Below are positions 21,874-33,400 of a stretch of DNA of 64,000 nt, piece by piece (position 1 is the stretch's first letter; each line of letters begins with the position of its first letter). Origin of the DNA: Solenopsis invicta (Eukaryota; Arthropoda; Insecta; Hymenoptera; Formicidae); assembly GCF_016802725.1 (NCBI RefSeq), contig NC_052676.1, forward strand, positions 6,217,433-6,281,432, written 5' to 3'. The translations under genes and the position numbers were made by a program. The notes under the pieces were generated by a model, which worked only from the letters and a program-made list of their open reading frames with translations, made no database searches and had not been told where the DNA came from.

Positions 21874-24800
21874 AAGGTATTTATTTTACATTTTGATAGA
21901 TTGTGAATAAAAATTTTTTGTATCTTCTATTGTTTATTTATTATTTACTATTTTTTAAGAATATAAAATAAAAAATAATAAAATTAAAGTAAAAAGCATA
22001 TAATTGTGAAAATCACAGAGCAAAAAATTTGTTAAACTTAAAGAAACATATTTCTCTAAATTATTTTTCTAAGGTAAAAATAAATTTATTGGATTGGAAA
22101 AAATATGTATAAATTAAAAAAAAATATTTTTTTAAATACATAAAGTGATTATGAAATTTTTAATTCTGAAGAACAGTTCTTTGATTTAAAATGTTGTAAC
22201 CTAAATGAAAATAGTTTGTTCTTTTAAATTAAAAAAAAATTAATTCATTAAATATAAGAAGAAATATGTTAACATAAAAAATTTTTTTTTAAATATGCAA
22301 AATTTAACTAAATTATTTTTTTAATATAAAAAAAATATTTATTTACAGTAAATTAACAGAAACAATAAAGGAAAAAAAGTTTATCCATGGCATATCAAAA
22401 TGTAAAATGAATTTTTTGTTTCAAATAAATATATAATTTTTAAACACTATTAGTTTTTTTAATATTTACTACACAAAATATTTATTTCAAATAGTATTTT
22501 TTAAGATACATTTTTTAAATAAATTTAATTTCTATTAAATATTTTTTAGTTTTTTTTTACAATTTAGACCTGAGCTCAGCATAAAATACATATTTCGGCC
22601 GATTTTCATCACTAGCACTATTTCCCTTACTTAATTAATTTGCACGCTTGGATTGCGCGGGAAGTAATGACGTACAAAAAAAGCTTCAAGCTTAAAATCG
22701 ACCTAAATGTTCATTTTTGCCAAGCTTTAATTTAAATCTACACTGGTCTTTCCATTCCAGCCGTTTGATATTTTGGTTATAAAAAGAAATGTAATTATAA
22801 AATAGTTTTTATGTAATTATGATGTGTGATGCAACATATATTTAGCCTTTTACTTTATATAATAATTTCTGCAGATTTTACTATTATGAAATATACATTT
22901 TATTTAACGAATATAATAAATACAAACAAGAATGCCGTGGACTATCATACGACATGGTCATACGACAAGTCATCTATAAAATTGGCGCGGGATGGGATGT
23001 GTTAATTACAAAGAAAATTTTCATATGAAACTTATGCATTCTCCTTTTCCTATTTTGTCGCGTGAATTCTCGCCGAGAAACATAATATGCGATAATTCGT
23101 GACTGTGATGCCTTTCCGGAAACGCCAAATTAGTACGACGAGATAGAAGCAACTATCTTCTGATATAAATATCCACCATTGCGTTTTGGCGAGCGAGAGA
23201 CGAGAATTTATGATTAAATTCGCTCTGCCGCGGCGAATAATTTGTCTCTTTACTAAATTGCATTTATACATCTGTTGTACAGAAAATAATTCACAAATCC
23301 AACTTTAACAGTGTGTTAGAAACATTCTAATTTCCTCTTATCTGTATGATACATGCGATATCTGCTACACTTAAAGATTGATACTTCATAATATTATCTC
23401 AGAATAGTTGGTACAAATAATTATCCGAAGACTCGAAGACTTTATTTTTTCTATAAAAGTCTAAAAATTTTACAAATATAAATATGACATCACTTTTTCA
23501 TTAAAAAAAAAAAAAAAAAATATTTTCTGTCGTTTCCTTTTTCTCTTTTGTTTCTTTGACACGCGAGTAAACGATTTATCTGTTTCAAGCAAAAGAGAAA
23601 AAGGAGGTTTCAATTAAAACAACGTGTGTCCCGCAAATTCACGCACCGCCCGCGCAGCTTCTACTCGTTATCATAAAGCTGAAGGCGCGACCTGCGTTTG
23701 AAGCCTATCTTTAAAGTTCCATAAACTTAAGCAACTCCCGCAAAAAAAAAGGAATAGGCCTTGTTCGTACGTCTTATTACGAGCGGAATGAATTGAGATA
23801 GGACCTCAAGCGGAGCGTTTCAGCTTTGAGCGTTTTACCACCGTAACGAATGAGCTCGTAAAGTCTGCACCACGACGTTATCGAGCCTATTGAGAGCTCC
23901 TCTTTACGAAGAAGCGTAAATTTCCGAGAAAAATTCATTGGGTTACATAATAAGAATGAAAGACTAAGAATAAATACGTTTCTCTCGAGAGAGAACAAAA
24001 ATCCGTTCTTTCTTCAAGCAAAATTTTATCTCATGCTTTCTCTTTTTTTCCAAAATAGTACAAATTTCTTCTATTCGGCGAGAACAAGGCTCATTTGAGC
24101 CATTTGAAAGAAGGAAAGAAAACAAAATGTTTTATATAAAGCAAGGATTCCCGACGTCTTGGAAGATCTCGTAATTCTGTCGGACATACCTGTTTAAACA
24201 AACAGCAGTTTAATATAATTCCATAACTAACACGAGTCGCTCGCAAATGTAATTCGTGTTAACAGATCTGCGACACACGCGTGGGCTGGTTGACGATCGC
24301 GCATATCGCGATTAACTGTGTCCGACGTGGTCTCCGACGACGTGCGCGATCACGCGTGATCGAGCCGAGAGCCGCGATCAAAGATCATTCTCAAAAAAAT
24401 CGTTCGCTTAGGTCAACACTCTGAAAATCAAGCCCCAATTGAAATCCCCGACTCGATCTAATCCCCGAGTCTTATGCCGCGAATGATCTATGATACGATC
24501 GGCAACGTGACGCTTAATTCTTCCTGTCTAATGTATGCAGGACCACAAAAAATCTTTGAAAGATCATTTAAAGATCAAAAACTGACAATCTCTTTTTAAT
24601 TCTAGTTTTCCGCGATTGCATACGCCTTATCAATGTTACTCTTTAAAATATAAAATATTAAATAAATGCTAATTAACGAAAGAAGCTTGCGACAGACCCC
24701 TCGAAGCAAAATTTTATTTCATACTCTAATTTATTTTCTTTATCTTTTTGAGATATTCGCGCATTATTACCACAAACAGTAGTACATATCATTTAAATAT

Positions 24801-25053
24801 TTAGGAAACGAGTAACATACAGTCTTCAAGTCGAAGTCCATGTCACCAATGGGGAAAATTAAAGTAAAGAAATATATGTATAGTTTTTTTAACACCTACG
24901 CGAATTCCGATTTTCCGGCGGACCAGCGAGCGATCTTTCGGCCCGCTCGAGATCGGTCCCAAGGGAGACGGACCTCGGAAAGATGCGCCGCGACGGGACT
25001 CGACGCGAGACTGGAGCTGTAGATTGTGGACTCGAGGAGAGGGCTCATCTGGG

Positions 25054-25058
<5 letters not shown>

Positions 25059-25096
<38 letters not shown>

Positions 25097-25108
25097 TCTT
25101 TCTCTTCA
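25059..25108. repeat. (TC)n microsatellite
   Basis: Uninterrupted TC run to about 25089, then TTTC-interrupted. It makes false open frames of poly Ser-Leu (plus) and Arg-Glu (minus). Confidence 0.95.
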
Positions 25109-25219
25109 ACATCTTCAACCATCCTTATCTCTTGCTCTCTGTCTCCGTATCGGTCTCTCTTCTCTTCCTCTGGTCCACATCGTGTCGATCTCGTTCTCCC
25201 CCTCTTAAGATGGTAATGA

Positions 25220-25248
25220 ACGACGACGACGACGACGACGACGACGAC
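25220..25248. repeat. (CGA)n trinucleotide repeat
   Basis: About nine and a half CGA/GAC units; read as poly-Asp in one plus frame, which is not part of a credible gene. Confidence 0.9.
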
Positions 25249-26189
25249 AACAAGACGGGCCCACCCCTTCTACTTAGCTGTTAACACCACACATGTGTGA
25301 AGGCACGGACACGCGCGCGTCCACGCGTGCATACGTTCCGAAAGGATGCGCTCCGATGCTCGATCGATCAGTCAAGAATGCGATTTGCGCAAAATCGGCG
25401 GAAGTCAGGGGAATAATCTTCTTTTGCTCGTGTCAATTTATTAATTGGTACCGATCTGTCTCAACCGTGCGATGAAGTGAGTTTCGTTCAGAATCAAAAG
25501 AATTAATGAAATAAATTTTTCCCTCTCTTTTATTTTAAAAAATTTTGACACTCCTAAAATTGTTGCAAATATATTTCCGTTACATTTTTCAATACTCTTT
25601 GCCTAATTTCAATCTCTCTGAAAAATAAGGGTGTGAAATGTAAAAATGTTTTTCTTTACAAATTACAAATTATATAATAAAATTAAATTTTGATTATATC
25701 AGCCAATGGATTAATTCAATTAAAAAAAAAAAAAGTATAACAACTCGTGCCATCCTAAAACATTTATTTAGACAGCAAATACTTGTTTTCAGTAGTTTTA
25801 TTCTTCGGGGTAGTTGTATTTTGTTCCATTGTTCCATTGTTTCTTATATAACTTATCACACTATGCGCATACGGCTACATCAGGAATAATTATGTAATGA
25901 AGAATGAAGGAGCGGTCTTGATTTGCAGGGTTGAGATATTCCAAGCATTACCCACGTGTTCGTAATTGCTTTCACAATTTTCGTAATTTTCTAGTTAATG
26001 CTCGACATTCTTCCATAATTGCGGACGTCTCGTGTAGAGTTATCGAATGAGGTTGTGGTTTCGATTGAGAAATCTGGATGACATTGGCCTTTGAGTTTCT
26101 CCGAAATCAGATATAGGTCGACACTTCCGGAATCTGTTCAAGTAGGATATACAATAGTCTGTACCGTATATGTATCTAATACTGCAAAT

Positions 26190-26930
26190 ATAATGTAATA
26201 AAAATTAAATTATTAAATGAATTAAATAAATAATTTAATAAAAACTTTTAGATTAAATGTGCAATTGTATGTGTATATAATATATTATACTTCCAAATTA
26301 TGCTTTATTCTTAATAATATACAATAATATGCAATTTAGTGTTTTATTGAAAATTTTAATTTCATATTATAGTATATTATTTTTAACATATTACAATTAT
26401 GATATAATTTAAGTACAATTAAAAAATTTAAGTTGTAATTAAACTAGAGTAGTTACTATAATTTAAATTTTATTTAAGCAAAAACTACAAAAATTTAAAT
26501 TTAGAAATTAAAAATTTAATAATTAAAAATATAATGATAATAATCATAAAAATTATATTAATATTTTAATTATAATCTAGAAATATAATTTTAATTATTA
26601 AATTTTGAATTCCTTAATTCAAATTTTTGTAGTAAAATTTAATTTAAGTAAAATTTAAATTAAAGTAACTGTATGTGTGTGTGCTCTAGTTTAAATACAA
26701 TTTAAATTTTTAAGTTGCATTTAGACTGTATTACAACTATAATATGTTAAAAATGATATATAGAATCTAAATTTTTAATAAAACACTGCACATCACTGCA
26801 CATGATAAGAAATAAAATACAATTTGGCAATATAATATGTACGCATAAAATTGTATACTTAATTTAAAAGATTTTATTAAATTATTATATTTTATTTCAG
26901 TTTAATTTAAATTTTAATTGCTCATTTTTA
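26190..26930. repeat. Large AT-rich inverted repeat (about 0.74 kb)
   Basis: The right part from 26693 (CTCTAGTTTAAATACAA...) is an imperfect reverse complement of the left part ending near 26452. Shared landmarks are AATATGTTAAAAAT, CAATAAAACACT, GCATAATTTGG / CAATTTGGCAATATAAT and TTTATTAAATTATT, in matching order. Inner flanks (GTAGTTTTTGC / CTACAAAAATTT) also pair around about 26550. No coding frame. Foldback transposon or palindromic duplication. Confidence 0.75.
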
Positions 26931-28113
26931 AAAATATTTTCTCAACACAAAATTGAAATTTTTAATGGGACCAAAAATCGTGAACATTCTATATCGGTTG
27001 TGCGTCAGTCCTTTCCATCGGTATTACGTAATCGTCATTGTCGATGACGTTTAGCGCGACTCTTCGTGATCCTTGGGGTCGGGGGTCTAATAATATGCGG
27101 GTGGGAACGCGACAATGCGGCAACGTGTACGTGAACCTCCTGTACATACAAAGAGAGAAGAAACCGGGAGAGTGAACCGAGAGATGCGCGGCTAATGGGG
27201 ACGCGTATAGCGTACTTGAACGCGACTCGGTTTGCCAAGTCGACTTGCACGAGCCGAAAGGCCGCGAGATGCTCGATAAAACGCGAGGGTACCGCGTGGT
27301 AAAATCCGCCTTCTCATCCACGCACTCTGGCATAGACGAAGACTGTCGGCGAGGTGGTCTCTTGCGGAGCGATAGATGCGTATCTCACCCACGTGGGTTC
27401 AGCAATTTGATTAGCAAATCAGCTCGGTATACGTGGACATTGCATATGTGAATATAAGCATACGTAATGCTTTTAAATTGGTAAAACTTTATTTTTCTGT
27501 TAAATAAAAGAATTACATTTTGTTCACAACAAATCTGTTAATAATCAATATTTTAAATTGAAATCTTTATGTTATTCAATAGATTTTAGACTCTAAAACA
27601 TTTATTACTTAGGACGTTATAAGAATGTAATAGCATATTGGACTTTTAAAAGGAACAAGAGTGGTAAACAGAAGTATGCTTAAATTTTTTTATTATTTTT
27701 TTCTTTGAAGCTAATTTCAAGATAAAAATTTGGATATTCGCGTGCAAAATTTTTTGTTGTTACAAAAGAAGAACAAATCTAAGAAGCTTCAATATTTAAA
27801 TTTTAACATGTTTTAATTAGTACTGTAGACTCAAATGTCGTTAAAAAGAAAATAAGAGAGTATGTATATTTAATTCTAAAATGTATTTTGAAAGTGTTTC
27901 GAAATGTTCAAAAATAAAAATGCCTTGTAATAAACATTGGTAATTAAGTATTGACATATTAGCGCCACATAATGTATAATGCAACACACACATTGTATAA
28001 TAGTGAGCTACTAACAATCCATAAGTAATCACTAGAATTTGTCTAATAACGAAGATATTATGAGTGGCCATTATACATACAGGGACCAGTATCATTTCTC
28101 TATGTATTATACA
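26931..28113. other. Intergenic, GC-rich island then AT-rich, no gene seen
   Basis: 27000..27450 is CpG-rich with overlapping open frames on both strands and no recognisable product. 27460..28113 is AT-rich with nothing assignable. Confidence 0.5.
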
Positions 28114-28265
28114 TACAGGGTGATTATTAATGAACGTCCCCACTTTTTACCATAAGAGCACGCATTTGTAACTTCTAATATAATAATATGTTAGAAATTC
28201 ATATCCGTCGGTAAATCAGACTTCTATGGTAAAAAGTGGGGACATTCATTATTAATTACCCTGTA
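28114..28265. mobile_element. MITE with TACAGGGTGATTATTAATGA ends
   Basis: TACAGGGTGATTATTAATGA ... CCCACTTTTTACCATA is mirrored by TATGGTAAAAAGTGGGG ... TTAATTACCCTGTA. About 45-bp arms around about 60 bases. Confidence 0.85.
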
Positions 28266-28475
28266 TATGGTGATCATGGTATAAGGGTTACGCGTATATA
28301 TGCTCTCTGTGAGCAAAGATCCAAGTTCAAATCTACTCAGAACATACAAGACTTTAATTGATCACTACCTCTCGGAAGATAATAGCAAACCATTTTTGTC
28401 AAGACTCATCATCATGTAGCACGTATGAGCATGCATCAGATGGAGACCACAAACTTCAATAAAAAAAAAAAAAAA
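28266..28475 (+). mobile_element. Candidate tRNA-derived SINE
   Basis: TGGTATAAGGG at 28277..28287 fits the RNA polymerase III A box (TRGYNNARNGG) exactly. GTTCAAATC at 28325..28333 fits the B box, 37 bases further on, a tRNA-like spacing. The body ends in an A-rich tail (28461..28475). It abuts the MITE to its left. Flanking duplications were not established. Confidence 0.55.
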
Positions 28476-29882
28476 CAGACTTGAGAGATTACACCAGAAA
28501 CATTGTAATTTGACTTATCATAAATTATATGTTAGGAAAGCATATGTATAATGTATGATAGAATAAATTGCAATATTTTCTTTTTTGATAATTTTGAGCA
28601 TAATCTTCAGCCGTGAAGGATTAACTTGAGATAGACATATTATCTATAGTAAATATATTTAATTATTTTGATCAATATTATATTGTGAAACACTCTTAGC
28701 AAAAATGTGAAGAGACAAATTAATCAAAAATTAATTAGAAAGATAAACTTTCTGTATTACTTATGTATTACAAGAAAAACTGCTTTATGTTAGTTACACA
28801 CTTTATTAATCCTTTTATTGTCACATTTATTAAATTTTTATTAAAAATCTCTGGGTGTCTTAAACTTTTAAAATAATTCCGGGATGCTTAGAGCACAGTC
28901 AGAATCAAATCGTTCTCAAGTCGTGTGTTCTGAAGTTAAATACCCAGATACAGTATTCAACGCAAGTACGTACGTACTCATGATGCAGCGATATGCCGTA
29001 ATTGTAATTCGCTGCGCGACAGACAAGATCGCCTAACACAAACATGATCGACAGTGATTACTATCTGGACTGACGCCGATCCTGAATGCAGTAGCAGCTG
29101 CACCTGCAATCAGCGCGTAAGCTGTCAGAGCGTATAGCGTGTACGATATACGGGTACCTGAATCTAAGAGCTGAAATGCCTCAAACCTAAAGTTATACAA
29201 GATCGAAGACGATTCCGCTAAAACATAGAAAAGATAAAATTAAATTGAAACAAAAATTTTTTTAGATTGCAACTAAAATTTTGAAAACAAACTTAATAAA
29301 ATTAATATTGTACTTAACAACAGAAATTAAAATTAAGATCGAAAATCATGGTCAATTTGACATTGAAATTGAAAGTGATTTTATTTATTGGTTCACCGAT
29401 TAGAACAGCGATGATATTTTCGATGATAAGTACATCAATAAGTACTCAAGACCGTATATCGCGCTCACTGTACGTCTTGAAGCACCCTCGTAGACGTCTC
29501 TTCTCATAGTTTCGTAATAATCTTGCTAGACCGCGTAGACTGGTCCCCGATGAAAAATGAACTGATCGCTGTTATTTCTTTCTTGGACGGCCAGAGAGGC
29601 GTCATTAAAAGGTGTATCGTGGGCAGTCATCAACGCGAAGCAAGTGTGCCTCTCAAGCTGAACAGCGCTCTCAAAGTAGCAGCTACTGAAGTAGTATTTC
29701 GTTCGGTGCTTACCGGGTATCTTCTTATTAAAACAGTCGGTAATTCGATGTATTACATCTTCTTATATTATTTAAATTGTTCAAGTTCATAGTCATTTTT
29801 AAACGCATTACTTAATTATTGAACTATAATATTATCAAATATAATTTTGATTAGAATTCACATCACCTTACTTTTGTAGATC
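28476..29882. other. Region downstream of androglobin, no confirmed gene
   Basis: Holds the androglobin 3' flank. 29033..29217 (minus) is a possible terminal exon with a hydrophobic stretch (SYTLYALTAYALIAGAAATA). 29526..29763 is open on both strands. Neither could be joined into a gene or recognised. Confidence 0.4.
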
Positions 29883-30464
29883 TTAAATTTTTTTCCCTTT
29901 TGCTTTATCTTTTGCTCTCTCGGATATCAAATTATTAAGGTAGATCCTCCTCGTTTCATATGCAGCATCTGAGAATGTTCTCCTTTGCCAGAAATTCTCC
30001 TCCTTCTTCCTGATATGCTTTATATATCTTTGCAGTTGTTTGTTTATTAGCTCAGACAGGTTCTCCAAGTAATTGAAATAATTTGTCTGACTGTCAACGA
30101 TCATAGCGGTATGTTGATTTTCTAGTAACTCATCGTCGCTCTTTGTTTTTATCCAAGGTTGTTTCGCAATTTCGTCTCTTTTCATGTATTTTGTCAGATC
30201 TAAAGGCAGACGATAATGAGATTCCGGTGACTTTAGAGTCCTATATTGCCTTGGGTGCGATAAACAAAATGCCGTATCTTCGTTTTTTATTAATTTCAGC
30301 TGTATGCCATTTTGATTTAAAGCCGCGTCAGATTCAATTATCAAGTGAGCATTTAGAAAGGCTTCTCGCAAATCTTTTCCACGTTCGGGTCGACTTGGGT
30401 CTTTCAACCGCCAGGACTCCTTCAGTAATATTATTTCTTGCTCTCTGCTTTCATCTTGACAGAT
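29883..30464 (-). CDS. Adgb: Androglobin exon 9 (C-terminus)
   Basis: Starts ICQDESREQEIILLKESW, continues as a charged, probably coiled-coil segment (HIRKKEENFWQRRTF, LNNLISERAKDKAKGKKI) to a TAA at 29883. Acceptor TTTGTTAG, phase 0. Confidence 0.9.
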   Translation of the reverse strand: MCQDESREQEIILLKESWRLKDPSRPERGKDLREAFLNAHLIIESDAALNQNGIQLKLIKNEDTAFCLSHPRQYRTLKSPESHYRLPLDLTKYMKRDEIAKQPWIKTKSDDELLENQHTAMIVDSQTNYFNYLENLSELINKQLQRYIKHIRKKEENFWQRRTFSDAAYETRRIYLNNLISERAKDKAKGKKI

Positions 30465-33400
30465 CTAACAAACGTATTTTTTATATAAAAAACAGATTAT
30501 TTTATTAAAATAAATCTTAAAAAAAAAAATATGAAAAATTGCAAAAAATTAAAATTCTGGGCTCGTATATAAAAAACTACTAATTTTTCGTAAATTAATG
30601 TTACTTTTGAACATGTCAGGTGGTTACTTTCTGGCGGGGCTGACCCTCCGTGACATCGGGGGGGAGGGTCTTCCTCTCGTTTAAGAGGGATGGCCCCCTC
30701 CAAGCCTTGCCGGGGCGAGGGGAGTGGGGCAAATGCCCCCTCCCCCCATGAGAGCAACTTGGAAGCTCGCACCGATACGGCGCAGCTAGGCCCATCCGGC
30801 GGGGGCCGGACCCCCGGGCCTGTACCCCCAAACACCAACAGGGGAAGAGGCGGGGGGGAGACGGTGTCCCTCCCCCCCGACCTAAGGCAGATAGGTCTTA
30901 AAGCCCTGCCAGGGATGTCTACCGCTAAGGCGCCCCTGGCGAGACGAGTCGGCCACCTAGCTGACTGGGTCCGGGGGGCTCCGGAAGTATGCAGCACGCG
31001 TTCCCTAGCCCCCCCAGTCATGGACCAGGGCAGGACATCCGGAGGGGTTTTAGTGGGTAGGCCCTCGCCGGCACGTCGCTGGCGGGGGAGAGCCCGACAT
31101 AACCACCAGGCCTCCCCCGAGGCCTGGGATATGCGGTAACGCATTTCCCCTCCGTTAAAAAAAAAAAAAAAAATGGTTATTTTCTAAATTAAATTGAAAC
31201 AAACGCATACCTCTATAGCATCCTGAGCATCAGTAACAACTTGAAGAACCCAATATGGTGGTTTTAAAGCTTGGCTATCACTTTCGAATTGTTTCGTTTC
31301 TTTCCCCATCGTCGATATGCTTGACGTTTTACTTCCAGACTGTATTTTCGTTTTGATATTTCTTGCGCTCTTTGCCTGGCTCACGATCGTCCATTCGACA
31401 TCAATGAGAGGCCAACTATTGTTGAGTACAAAAGCTTCTATGTAATATAAATTTTTCTTTTTCTCTGCATTTTTAAATTCTTTGTCAATAGCTCCATCTG
31501 GACTTTTATCTTCAGTTTTGTAATTTTCATTTTTTCTAGCGTGATGCTTTAAGATCACTAAAGGTAACAAGACCGTTGAACCGCCGTTTACGTCAATCAA
31601 AATATTATCATCTTCATCGATGACTTTTACTCTTATTTCTGCTAAATTGTAAGAAGTTGTCAACCTTATTGAAATAAGGTTACTTCCCTCCAAAGTCACT
31701 CGCACAATCCATCGCGAAATACAATTTCTCGGATTCGGGATGTATGTACCAATTAATTCGTCGACTTTTAGATTAGGTAGTTTGGTCTCTAAGGACAAAG
31801 GTCGGTGCTCACCCAGTTGATAGAACATTGGGTTATCTTTCATAGTAATCACGCGAATCATCCAGTTGAGTTCTTTAAAATGCTGATCGCCGCTCCAACC
31901 ATAAGCGAACACCGTGTAACCATCTGGAAGGTGCTTATAATGAGCTGGAATCACGTGGTTTGTGAGACGAGACATTTCACACCAGTTTTGGTTGTTGAAA
32001 ACGCGCAGTGCAAAACGGGGAAGATCAATTAATAATTCGAAGGCAGCAAGAACTGTTTCTGCCGACTTGGGATTTACGACAAATCTGACGATTGGGAACC
32101 ATTGTTCGTGCTTGATATTTCTCAGGACTCCCTTAAGTTCCTGAATATTCAGAACGTGAATAAAGTCCTCAGACCAAGGATACAGCTCTCGTAGGCTACT
32201 GTGACGGTTGATAAAGTTCCTCAGTAACTGACTTACGAAGGATGAATTGGTTAGATCAGATATCTTCAGAAGTCGTTCGCGAATTTGCGTATACAGAATA
32301 TGTTCAGGATTATGAAGTTGTTTATACCTCTTTACGAGAGCCATCTTAAAGAAAGATTGAATCGTCATTGCTGCTTGATCGTAAACCGAGAATTCTTCAC
32401 GGTTGAGTGATGTGGAAGACCATGTTTTCGAATTTTCCTTTACCGTAAGATCTCGAAGAGTCTTCTGATTTACCATTAAGTATTCTGATCTAATATGCGG
32501 ATTTAGAAAAAATATTCTTAAAGAGCAAAGTATGTCTTCGAATTCCTCATTGGGAACAGCCTTCTTGATCATCCGAACTTGTTCTTTCATGAAGAAATAG
32601 TGTATTAGCGTTCGAAGGTTCTTTTCTCTTGGATGAGCAAATTGCAAGTCAGGCATGTAGCTTCGATAAAAGTTCTCCAACATTGTTGAATAATCCTTTG
32701 TTCCAAATGATCGATAAGTTTTGCTGAGACTGTCACTGATTATTTTCGATTTCTGCTCGATTCTGTCAGATTCTGTGGTCATCAGTTGTTGCACAGTCGC
32801 TCGATCTCCAAGATAAAAATTTGTGTCGGAAGAAATAATCGTTAGACCGGCGTCCGAACGGCTATGAATCCGCAAAAGTTGTCTTCCCGCTTCCAATTCT
32901 ACAACAGTCGATTTATTACCGGTTGTAGAAATAATTATCGATTGATCCGACGAATCTGATATGACGAACCAATTGTACTTTTCTAGAATTAAATAATTTT
33001 TTTCATGCAAATAGACGTTGTTGTCCTTCGGTGCGGCGTAAAGATTGACTAAGAAGAATTTCTTCTTTGGAGAATCGCAGAACAAATACAAAGGTTTGTA
33101 TCTGGACTTCACAATCTTGCTGCCAATACTACTGTAAGTATCTGTAAATTTTCAAATAAAAAACATTTGAGACTGGAACGGAATATGGAATGTATTATTG
33201 TACATCATTTTGCTTATGAAAAAAAAACTTGTATTGCTGGCATTAATCAGCGTTTAATCAATCATTGGATATTTGATTAGATATCGATTATATTATGCTT
33301 TGAAACAAAAGTTGTAGTAAAAAGTTCTTCGTATATCTGGGTGTTTGATTTTTGTTTTAATTGAGAGTACATATAAAAGCTGAAGTACCTGTTTTCTCCT

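Larger units (their letters stand above)
21305..26189. other. Upstream of fibrillin start: 5' UTR/promoter region, no gene seen
   Basis: 21305..21520 is probably 5' untranslated sequence or an upstream exon. 21600..22560 is very AT-rich. 24200..25420 is GC/CpG-rich, carries the (TC)n and (GAC)n repeats, and is a reasonable promoter candidate for fibrillin on the minus strand. No start site can be fixed from sequence alone. Confidence 0.45.

Noticed and set aside
25024..25284. Plus-strand frames with poly Ser-Leu and poly-Asp
   Set aside because: Produced by the (TC)n and (CGA)n repeats.
30690..31139. 149-codon plus-strand frame as a retrotransposon protein
   Set aside because: No reverse-transcriptase or zinc-knuckle motif is visible; base composition alone can explain the open frame, so it is not called as coding.
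30497..31144. 215-codon minus-strand frame near the androglobin C-terminus
   Set aside because: Lies in the GC-rich retroelement; high GC removes stops on both strands. Androglobin exons 8 and 9 join in phase without it.
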